Shown: in pieces, positions 55,746-64,000 of the stretch
How positions within the stretch are numbered: position 1 is the stretch's first letter
Layout of the letters: the number at the start of each line of letters is the position of its first letter
Source of the DNA: Spodoptera frugiperda
Taxonomy: Eukaryota > Arthropoda > Insecta > Lepidoptera > Noctuidae
DNA: 64,000 nt
Assembly: GCF_023101765.2 (NCBI RefSeq)
Contig: NC_064238.1
Coordinates: 3,780,001 to 3,844,000 of the forward strand
Direction: 5' to 3'
Translations under genes and position numbers: made by a program
The notes under the pieces: model-generated
Told to the model about the DNA's origin: nothing
The model's input: only the letters and a program-made list of their open reading frames with translations
The model's database searches: none

Positions 55746-57708
55746 TTCATAATATTTGTATTTATCTCTGTACCTAATCGAAGCCGTCATTATTATTAAG
55801 GTAGTATTAATATCAATCTTAAATCAACAGTTTATCGATCATATTCACGCGACATTCTGTTTTTATTATTGTCATTAGCAAAAACTTAATTTATTACTGA
55901 TTGTTGATAACAATTATTATGATAGCAAAAAATTAAATATATTTATGGTATTGCCAAAGATCTTAGTAGCGGTTACTTGTTGAAATTTTGGTTATTTTTT
56001 GTTTGAATTCTAATCTTTGAAATCGGTTATTGATATGACGATATATTATGTGATGTAAGTATCTATTGGTATTCATATATTATCGTTTAACCTGAATTAT
56101 TAGTTCCACGTAGTAATATTTGTTAGAATATTTGTTAGGTGCTTCACTACCTGGGATATGAATCCAGACTACTGAGAAATTTCAATATCAAGTAATTTAA
56201 TAATGCTTTTATGTAGGTAGAATTATAGGCTATTGATTAATAAGAGTTTATTATTCTAAGGTGAATTTAAAATATACAAATCAAATCATAGGTATGTAAT
56301 ATACATGCATATACATAGCATAATTTATTATACTACTATTATACAACATACAAAAACTTTATGCCATAAACTCTTTATGCCATCTTTATCACGAACTACA
56401 CAAAAGGAAAGAGTTCTAACAGGTGATCAAACATATTTTTAAACCCAAAACATTCTACGATCTTCTATACTTAATAACTGATTTCGTAGTGGATATACTT
56501 AAGTATATGTATGAACCTGTTATCAATGTGTCACAGCATATTATGTTAATCTTTGCATTTGCTTTTACAAGATGCAAATAGGTGTTAATGGTGTGGAACC
56601 AATATATTGTATGACGTTGTTTATAAATATCTCTACACACTTTTCTCAACATAGGAAATGCCAAAAGTTTGTTGTATTATGAATACAATACGAAGGCGTA
56701 ATTGTATAATTACCTAGCGACTTTACTCGGCTTCTATTAATCTAGCGTGATGTTTTATTGCCTATTGCCTTCCTTGATAAATGGACTATCCAACACAAGA
56801 ATAATGATTCAATTCGAACCCGTAATTCTAGTGATAAGCGCGTTCAAACAAAAAACTCTTCAGCTTAATATAATAAAGGATAATATTATATTACCTATCA
56901 TGGAGATTTAATGTACTCTACGTAACGTAAGACATGTCTGACACAGGTAATAATAACAATAACTTTCAAAACAACACATTTTCCAAAATTCCTATTGATT
57001 GATAATTCAATTGATAACATGAGTATATACCAAAATTGTATGTAGGTATATACATTCATTGAGTCATATCTACATACATGTACAGCGCCGTGAGTTCCAT
57101 TGTCTGCCTGTCACAGTAGTATATCAGATCGAACAGGAAGCGACATGTCGATTGTCTGTCATATTGTTTAGTACTCCATACGCCTTAATGACATACAGAC
57201 AACCGCACATTAAACTACCCAAAACAGTCAAAATTATCTAATAGACTATCACCTTTATAGCAAAAGTGTAAGGTTGAAAATTCTTTGACAAATTTTGATA
57301 ATTTCGGATAGGTTGTTGTGCTGGTATCTGTAACTATGCAACGCTTCAGAGCCTGAAAAGGGAATTTGATGTATTGATAATCAGTTCGTTGTGATAATAG
57401 CTTCTGTTATGATAATCTTGTTTGTGATTAGGTAATATAATTGGTATATTGACTGTTATGTAATCGTAAAGTAATTATATTTAATAATGTTACCTAATTA
57501 TAGATGAAGGTTGGTCTCGCGGCTAGATCGAATTTTCTAGCACTAGGAGTTTTTCTACGATCAAAATTTAAAAGTACCTACTATGAAATTAATAATCGAG
57601 CCAACTGTTGTTAATAAGCTTGCTCTGTAATATAATAACATGTCTACTTTTAAAATCTCATGCAAAAAAATATCGTTTTTCTTCGAGGAATGACATAATA
57701 AATATCTA
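55746..57708. other. AT-rich segment, no gene recognised
   Basis: Open frames at 56455-56664 and 57059-57241 have no motifs. No repeats recognised. Confidence 0.4.
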
Positions 57709-57930
57709 TTTTTTTTGTGGTGGGTAAATTACTTCTGCTTTGGGCGAGGCGAGGGAGTGTCAGACTCTTACTGACTAAAAACCACCGTTCCGAGCCGAAG
57801 TCCCAGTTACCCGCTAGGCAGTCCGCAGCACCGGGACGGCATCAACCATGCTGAGCCCCATTTGTAGTGGTCTGATGGTTCCTTTAGCCACGGTCGACGA
57901 GCTATCCTTGCTCCGTCTGCAGACCTGCAA
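57709..57930 (-). mobile_element. R1-like LINE tail, longer copy
   Basis: Beyond the usual TCAGACTCTTACTGACTAAA and CCCGCTAGGCAGTCCGCAG blocks this copy extends into GACGGCATCAACC, GCCCCATTTGTAGTGGTCTG and CGAGCTATCCTTGCTCCGTC. These match the 40010-40130 part of the LINE's 3' untranslated region. Confidence 0.8.
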
Positions 57931-58433
57931 ATAAATAACTCGTAAAATATTTAGCCAAAATAAGTTCTGTTGAATCATCCAATGCTTAAACCATTAGGTG
58001 CTGAATTTTGCATTCATTAACTTAGCGTTTATAATCAATATAACCTTCAAGCCGCCAAAGAAACAGAACAATGTTTATTCATAAAATTGTAATCTAAATA
58101 ACGATGCGTTTTAAAACCTTTAATGGACATTCTGAGGCAGAAGAAGTCATTTGACGTCCTTTTTGAATACAAACAGTCCCTTTTATAGAAAGCTATGTTG
58201 CTATAGCGTTGAAGAAACATTGAGAGATTTACCTAAATACCTTAAGGCAGTTTCTCAGGTCACGGCTACTATATACTACTCATTATCTAATAAAATGTGG
58301 GGAACGCAATCGTAGTTCGTATGAGTAGTGCGAGCTTGTATGTTTGAGTGTTTGTAAATTAATTCAGTTAAAACTGCTTAGGACTCTTGATAAAATTTGG
58401 CATGCGCAAGTAGATTTTGACAATGACGAACAC
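57931..58433. other. AT-rich segment, no feature seen
   Basis: No gene or recognised repeat. Confidence 0.4.
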
Positions 58434-58436
58434 CAA

Positions 58437-58605
58437 CAATAACAATATACCTTTTTTTTTTTGATGTGGGAAAATCATCCAATGACTTCTCCCGTCAGAC
58501 TCTTACTGACTAAAAACCACCCCGTTCCTACTCCTGCTTTTCGAGTCGGAACCCCAGTAAACCCGCTAGGTAGTCCGCAGCTCCGGATAATAACAATAAT
58601 ATACC
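58437..58605 (-). mobile_element. R1-like LINE tail with target-site duplication
   Basis: The element is 58452-58586. T run, GTGGGAAAATCATCCAATGA, CAGACTCTTACTGACTAAAA, CCTACTCCTGCTTTTCGAGT and ACCCGCTAGGTAGTCCGCAG. The flanks CAATAACAATATACC (left) and ATAACAATAATATACC (right, ending 58605) are near-identical, differing by a 3-base ATA/TAA insertion. Confidence 0.8.
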
Positions 58606-58652
58606 TATTAGTTATTAAACTAGTTATAACTACTGAGCGTAATTTTTAATAT

Positions 58653-58690
58653 ATTTTAGTCCGTAAGAGTCTGACATTTCCCTTCATTCT
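58653..58690 (+). mobile_element. Possible R1-like LINE tail scrap, plus orientation
   Basis: TTTTAGTCCGTAAGAGTCTG, ACATTTCCC resembles the TTTTTAGTCAGTAAGAGTCTG block of the family in the opposite orientation to the copy 70 bases upstream. Confidence 0.4.
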
Positions 58691-59179
58691 TCTGAGACTA
58701 AGAAGGGGTATAAAGAGCTCTTTCCATATCCCAAAACATACCTTATAACCTGCATAATACAAGTGAATCCACGAGTAAAATACTAGTAAAACATATCCCA
58801 GCTACCAGTTTCTTGCTGTCGTCGTAAACATGACTAAGTTTAGATACAAGTTTACTCATGTAATGGATAATTGGCATTGTAGATGATTTTAATTATGCGC
58901 TAAGTATTTAATTTAATTAAAAGACAAACCTTTGATGCCCTTTAAAGTTATTTTGTATCTATATTTGTATTGATTTATAGATCTTCTTTTTCTTTTAAGG
59001 GATTTTCCTTGACCACGCTCTGATATAGGACTTTTATTTCTTTGACAGATGTTGTGTATTTGTTTGTTTAATTTTCCGGCAATTATTTTTCTTAGGGCTG
59101 ATTTTCCTAATGCTAGTTAAATATAGGAAAAATAATTTTGAATATTTGTAATTTTTTTCATACTATTGTCACACCTTAT
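58691..59179. other. AT-rich segment, no feature seen
   Basis: No gene or recognised repeat. Confidence 0.4.
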
Positions 59180-59268
59180 ATAGGCAGAGGTGCACATTAC
59201 GGCACTTAATGTCACAGTACATTGTACGTCCAAGTTTTCACCCTTTGTGTTATAAGTCCTATGTGTCA
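59180..59268 (-). mobile_element. SINE 3' end (RTE-tail family), inverted
   Basis: ATAGGCAGAGGTGCACATTA, CGGCACTTAATGTC, TGTACGTCCAAGTTTTCACC and GTGTTATAAGTCC are the complement of the 299-561 SINE. Confidence 0.7.
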
Positions 59269-60013
59269 AGTGTCAAGTGTGAACATTTTCTACAGATAAG
59301 AATTGTGAAAAAATTTGTGTATTGAAAGTTCAACCCATAGTTCTATTGAATTTTAACGAATATTGCATAATAGAAATATTTCTTTTTATATTTGATTTTA
59401 AAATTCTATATAAATTTTACTTTTCTCGGTACTGCTCTATTAAACAATTTCAACGAGAATACTTTAAAAAAAAATATTCTTCGCATCATAATATGTAGGT
59501 CTATTCTGCGTATTCTACCTTGACTATGAAAATTAATATCTGAATATGTTAAATAAAAAGTTAAAAATAAAAAAGGTGATAAGTTTAAACTATCAATTAA
59601 AATCATAAAACATTTTTTTCGCGTGGGCGTCAGTTTAGTTCCGATTACCTTACCTTGACCAGTCGACAGAAAATATTGTTTAACACAACCACGCCCGGGG
59701 CAGAAAACTAAGCAATTGTTAATTACTCATTCGATTCTTAAATTAATATCAAACATAGGAACCATTTATCAAAATATACATACTAAAAGCCTGTTTTGTT
59801 CATGTTAATTATAATGTTTGTAAATATTATATGAAGTTTGTATGGCATGGAAAGGACTTGTTACAACGTCAATCAATCAAGGGGAATGCTTCTTTGTTTT
59901 TGAATGAATGAGTGAGTATTATAAATAGTAGGTGTCCATCCAGTTTACGGATTATATATGCATGTGTATGTATTATACATTATGTATGTATGCTATATAG
60001 TTTCCGAAGTTGC
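59269..60013. other. AT-rich segment with short TATG-type repeats
   Basis: A degenerate (TATG)n region lies around 59955-59995. No genes. Confidence 0.4.
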
Positions 60014-60166
60014 GCACTGTCTAGCGAGTTATCTGGGCTCCGACTCAAAAAGCAGGAGTAGGTATGTTTTGTTGTGGGGTGGTTTTTAGGCAGTAAGAGT
60101 CGGACTCTCCCTCTCGTCTCGCTCAAGACGGAAGAAGTCATCGGATGATTCTCCCCCTTAAAAAAT
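60014..60166 (+). mobile_element. R1-like LINE tail, plus orientation
   Basis: CACTGTCTAGCGAGTTATCT, CGACTCAAAAAGCAGGAGTA, GGGTGGTTTTTAGGCAGTAA, CTCCCTCTCGTCTCGCTC and GAAGAAGTCATCGGATGATT run to CTCCCCCTTAAAAAA. Confidence 0.8.
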
Positions 60167-60509
60167 ACTGTATATTTTATGTAATTATTGGTGGTGGCAA
60201 TGTACCTCTAAGATTGTGTAATTGTAAATACTAGTGAGCTTTAATTTTTCTAGTATTTTCCCTTAATCTCAAAGGTAAGGCATGCAAATCAAGTTACAGC
60301 AAAAACAATCTTTAATGGTCCTTTACCACATATTTTCTAAAACTAGATTTGAACAAGGTTGTATTCAAATGAGTATATCAGAAAAGAGTTTAATTAGCAT
60401 ACAAGTAATTAGCATATAGGTACTAGAATTTTTATAACATCCAAGCATTTGTCTTTGCCATTAATGGTAACATAATATGGGTGCAGAACACTTAGAGCAG
60501 GGATGGTAA

Positions 60510-60555
60510 ACCATTGGTACCTGCCATTGAAGACATCATGGCAGGTACCAATGGT
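60510..60555. repeat. Perfect 18-bp inverted repeat
   Basis: ACCATTGGTACCTGCCAT (60510-60527) and ATGGCAGGTACCAATGGT (60538-60555) pair without mismatch around a 10-nt loop. Confidence 0.9.
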
Positions 60556-60606
60556 CAAATTGAAGGCATCTTGGACACGTCTCACAAGTAGTAGTAGTCA
60601 CAAGCT

Positions 60607-60680
60607 TAAAGGCGGGCAAATTACTTGCAATGCTTCTAGTGTCAGGCTACTGTGACAGCATACCATCAGCGGAGCACGTA
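60607..60680 (+). mobile_element. Degenerate CATAAAA-family tail fragment
   Basis: TTAAAGGCGGGCAAATTACT, TGCAATGCTTCTAGTGTCAG and CATACCATCAGCGGAGCACG follow the order of the family but are strongly diverged. Confidence 0.45.
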
Positions 60681-60729
60681 CATTCAGTAGCTTTGTTGTT
60701 CTTTTCTTCTCGTCTAATAATATCTTCTG

Positions 60730-60884
60730 ATTTATTTCGTTGCAGGATCCAAGACAGTCATTGATGTCCCTGGGACGCGCCGGACTTCAGTGTTTCGGTG
60801 TTTTCATTGTTGTATCTACTGTAGATCCTGGCTTACAGGAGTTGCAGCCCAGGTTGTGGCGGGCTTGTCCCATAAAAAAAAAAA
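60730..60884 (+). other. GC-richer A-tailed block with acceptor-like start (ambiguous)
   Basis: A pyrimidine-rich TCTGATTTATTTCGTTGCAG is a good 3' splice acceptor. After it the frame is open for about 64 codons (GATCCAAGACAGTCATTGAT onward). The block ends in CTTGTCCCATAAAAAAAAAA, which instead suggests a retroelement tail. No strong donor follows. I favour an unclassified A-tailed repeat over an exon. Confidence 0.25.
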
Positions 60885-60889
60885 GCTTT

Positions 60890-61949
60890 GTTGCTACTGA
60901 ATGTAGTAAAAGCGTGGTGGCAATACATGACAATTGACAGATGAACGGATGACGTCATAAATTCTGCATTGCACATATCAAGTTTACATGTGAACAAACA
61001 TGGATAGAAAACCTCAACGAACAACAGTTGGGCAGAAAGCCCGCCAGGCACGTGGATCCTCCTTTTCTTAGGGAACTTTACTCTCTGTTCCCTAAGAGGT
61101 CAAAAAATTGTAAGATGATTCGTCTGGAAAAGCAATAAAAAAAATCTTCAAATAAATGGCATACTGATACGCAAAGGTTTGTCCTCCCTGAATTAGGGCG
61201 AGTTTACACCGTATGCAAATTTGCGACTATTGCCACGAATGCAGTCTGTATTTGACACGAAGTACTGAGTTATCTATATCACCATTAAGTTCTGTATGTG
61301 GACAAGTGTTTTGCCATATATTAGGGCACAGATGCACTGTAACGAGAATTATGTTGATCGGCGACCCGTATGTTGCTTGCACCTAATATATTGTGGACAT
61401 AAGTCAATTGCAGACCGTCGGCTGTGTTTGATTTTGACTTGAATGATTTAGTACATACCTATTGTTATTGGATCAGCATTATAGTTTAGTATACGGTCTA
61501 GTAAGGTAGAATGTAAAAAAATACAATATTTTCTTTGCTTTTCGGTCCTTCAAAATATTTGTAGCAGTGCACATAACTACAAATGTATCGATGAGCTTTC
61601 ATATAAGTAATCTCTTTGAAATTTTAATTGGCGATATAAATATATTAAGCTATAGAGCGTATTTTTTTCTATGATTTTTGTAGCTCAGTGGACATAATGT
61701 GTTCACTTTACCATGTCAAGGTAAAACAAAACAGAACCAAAATATAAGCATTAACTTTTTCTATTCCATTAACTTAATTACAATAGTAATTAAAATTACA
61801 TTTAAGATAGTTTATTACGTAACACATAATCGATCACCAATGCAATCGTTAGACAGAAAAAAAGTAAAAAACCAGGTGTTTTTAAGAACCTGATTAGCAG
61901 ACAAGAAATGTAGATCATTTGTCAAAACTGTTCAATATTTGTGCAACAG
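60890..61949. other. AT-rich segment, no gene recognised
   Basis: A 64-codon plus-strand frame (61699-61893) is lysine- and asparagine-rich noise. No repeats recognised. Confidence 0.35.
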
Positions 61950-61999
61950 GATATTGCCATAATGAGTAACAATATAATTATAGATCAACCAGCTGCTCC
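61950..61999 (+). CDS. Candidate small coding exon (50 bp, speculative)
   Basis: It is preceded by GTGCAACAG (acceptor AG at 61948-61949) and followed by GTAAGTG (donor GT at 62000-62001), both near consensus. Inside, an ATG at 61962 with A at -3 opens MSNNIIIDQPAAP and leaves in phase 2 at the donor. The upstream codons DIAI are also open, so the segment could be an internal exon or the first coding exon after a noncoding one. The acceptor's pyrimidine tract is weak. No protein family is recognised, and the partner exons would lie outside the window or remain unseen. Confidence 0.3.
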
Positions 62000-62189
62000 G
62001 TAAGTGCAGTGCAAAAAATCGAAATGTTATAAGTTCATTTTATTTATAAGGCTTTGGTGTTCAGGTCGCATATTATGGCTAATATACCCTATTTTTGCCA
62101 CGAAAGTTTTCGTACAAAGAGGACGTGTTATTGTTATTAACCAAATTGTACAGTACGTTGGCAATCGGTTTATTTTTAATCTTTTCTCG

Positions 62190-62322
62190 TTTTTCTGTGA
62201 CTCCTTAAGCCCTGGGTGAGGCGAGAGAATTTCAGACTCTTGCTGACTAAAAATCTTCCCGTTCCTACTCCTGCTTTGATCTGGAGCCCCGGTAACCCCT
62301 TAGGTTGTCCGCACCTCTGGAA
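62190..62322 (-). mobile_element. R1-like LINE tail, 5'-truncated
   Basis: CTGGGTGAGGCGAGAGAATT, TCAGACTCTTGCTGACTAAA, TTCCTACTCCTGCTTTGATC, GGAGCCCCGGTAACCCC and GTCCGCACC. The A tail on the 3' side is degraded. Confidence 0.75.
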
Positions 62323-62413
62323 CTTGTAGGGTATAAGGTTAAGATTTTTAGAAAAGTAAGCATAAAATAAGTTCACCTCTGCATCTTAAAGAATATTAGG
62401 TAAAATGATTTCT

Positions 62414-62481
62414 TTTGCGTGCTGATACCAGCACGCAAAGAAATTCTTTTCCTGGACCATACGGTCCAGGAAAAGAATTTC
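62414..62481. repeat. Two abutting perfect hairpins with identical ATAC loops
   Basis: Hairpin 1: TTTGCGTGCTG (62414-62424), loop ATAC, CAGCACGCAAA (62429-62439). Hairpin 2: GAAATTCTTTTCCTGGACC (62440-62458), loop ATAC, GGTCCAGGAAAAGAATTTC (62463-62481). Both are perfect and directly adjacent. Confidence 0.92.
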
Positions 62482-63320
62482 GAATTAATACATTCGTAGC
62501 ATATAAAAACTGTTATAAAATCAAATCAGTTTTTCACTTGTAAATTATGTCAGCGCGATGTCATGATGTATTTTTCCGCATAAAAACGTATAAATTCCTA
62601 TGATTGTAATATTTTATACGTATATGTAATTTGTATTCGGAAACAAATGTAATAAAGTATATTTGTGTGTCAGTTTGTGCATGTATAACATATTTTTATT
62701 ACAAATATATTCGAAAACATGAACAGCGAACTGTTGAATAAAATCAGAGACTTAATCATATCAATATTTGTTGTGTTTCAGTCTGGTATACAATTTGTGA
62801 TCGTACACTATCAGACGTATTTACAATTGTAACATTGTAATCCTATGTTTTTATATACCTTTTAAAATGTTCTCTGTTATTTTAGGTTTCCACAATAACT
62901 GCTCGATTACTGAAAAGACTCGATAGCCGATGCAAAACAAATAATTTGTAAAAAATTGGTAGGTATAACCTTTAAAACAATCGGTGCTTTAATCACCAAA
63001 TACAACACAATTATCTACACATACAAGTAGATATATAGGTATATAACTCAAAAACCTAGATCAAAATGATCACTAATAACACATTCAAACAAATCAAACA
63101 GTAACATTATAGACAAACAACCTACAATTAGATCATTATTTAAATGATTGAAAATACTTCAAGGAAGCAGGTTTTGTAGGAAATGAACAAACACATAACT
63201 AATTATACAAAGCTATTGTTCTATTGTTTGCGTAGTAAAGCTCTCGTATTAATGTACTACCTATATCAGAATACATGACACTCCCTTCAAATGTTTTATA
63301 TGTCAATCAATTTATATTAA
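62482..63320. other. AT-rich segment, no feature seen
   Basis: No gene or recognised repeat. Confidence 0.4.
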
Positions 63321-63460
63321 CGAGCCTATACCCGTGGTTTTGCCCACATGTATAAGCCTATATAATTCTTCAAACTCTCAACTATATGCATTCAAAGTTT
63401 TAAAAAGATTGGTTTGACAGACAAACATACAAACTTACTTTCGCATGTATAATATTAGTT
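63321..63460 (-). mobile_element. Lepidopteran interspersed repeat, inverted, diverged
   Basis: ACGAGCCTATACCCGTGGTT, TTGCCCACATG, AAAGATTGGTTTGACAGACA and ACATACAAACTTACTTTCGC, then ATGTATAATATTAGTTTTGA correspond in reverse to the repeat at 30052. Confidence 0.6.
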
Positions 63461-63804
63461 TTGATATATAGATTTGCATATAAAGATAGTATCTTGAATG
63501 GTAGAATTGGATTATATGTATATAATTATTTTAAATGTCTTATTCATTTATTATATTATATACCGTACATATATTGTTTTTATATCGTGACTGATATTTA
63601 TACTTTCGTGAGTATTTTTTTCTTTAAAGGGAAGTAGTGTAACTTGCCTAAGTATCTAATTTGCGGTAGTTATGTACTCGTATGTTGTTATATTCATTAG
63701 ATCATGAGGGTGATAAACCTTCATAACATTCCAAGACCTAATTATAGGCCTAACTATAGACCTAATTTTAGTATTCACATCACAATCACATTTTTATACA
63801 TATA

Positions 63805-63990
63805 CGTTAACTTTGCACCACGTCAGGATTTTTTCCTGTGTCATGGGTGCTTTTACAAATATACAGTTTCACATACCCGTAACACCCAAACCCGAAACAA
63901 CAATTTGTGGGTCACACAAAGAGTTGGTTCGTTCGGGAATCGGTATATGTGAGCATGGTGCTCTCACTGGTCACTGGTTAGATCAAAGGG
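63805..63990 (-). mobile_element. tRNA-derived SINE, inverted, head diverged
   Basis: AACTTTGCACCACGTCAGG, TTTTTTCCTGTGTCATGGGT, ACACCCAAACCCGAAACAAC and TTTGTGGGTCACACAAAGAG are the complement of the 34734-34937 SINE body. On the head side, GAATCGGTATATG and the CTCACTGGTCACTGGTTAG stretch do not follow the 34734 head. The promoter half is therefore diverged or of different origin. The element runs to within about 10 bases of the window end. Confidence 0.65.
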
Positions 63991-64000
63991 TCCAGTCCCA

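Overview
The window reads as nuclear DNA of a moth or butterfly, most likely a noctuoid moth. The background is AT-rich. It is littered with repeat families that I recognise as characteristic of Lepidoptera: tRNA-headed SINEs, RTE-, R1- and CR1/Daphne-like LINE ends, a TAA/TTA-flanked MITE and the short A-tailed (CATAAAA) retroelement tail. No operon, bacterial gene, CRISPR array, rRNA or functional tRNA gene is present. The species assignment rests on pattern memory and not on a database search.

No host protein-coding gene can be established. Nearly all open frames are below 125 codons and lie in repeats or in featureless AT-rich DNA. The window is therefore a gene desert or the inside of a very long intron. 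Three places could belong to a host gene: a CpG-rich stretch at 16.0-16.34 kb with an initiator-like site and two good splice donors; a TATA box with a 38-codon signal-peptide-like ORF at 45.9-46.07 kb; and a 50-bp exon-like segment with consensus acceptor and donor at 61.95-62.0 kb. All three are weak calls.

Layout. 0-9 kb: SINEs with an RTE-type tail, LINE 3' ends, a GC-rich triple-hairpin island (5.09-5.26 kb), two A-tailed retroelement tails and a roughly 747-bp inverted-repeat transposon (7.33-8.08 kb). 9-30 kb: mostly single-copy AT-rich DNA with one MITE and scattered LINE and SINE fragments. 30-39 kb: a chimeric SINE, a 52-bp-arm foldback, a MITE, a complete tRNA-headed SINE and several retroelement tails. 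39.8-42.2 kb: the centrepiece, three different LINE clades nested one inside another, all on the minus strand, the innermost with a perfect 13-bp target-site duplication. 42.9-48 kb: two MITE copies and LINE ends. 48.4-51.3 kb: a satellite-rich block with an 8-bp microsatellite, a 327-bp A-rich pentamer-type array, a 147-bp tandem duplication and a 16-bp minisatellite of about 48 units, open in nearly every reading frame and flanked by 34-bp direct repeats. 51-64 kb: AT-rich DNA with more R1 tails, an RTE C-terminus and several perfect short-loop hairpins.

One thread ties many elements together. A short repeat seen about 15 times, which could be mistaken for a SINE, is the 3' untranslated tail of the R1-like LINE whose coding end is preserved at 40.2-41.0 kb. 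Likewise, the tail of one SINE family matches the last codons of the RTE LINEs found elsewhere in the window, which suggests that RTE machinery mobilised those SINEs.
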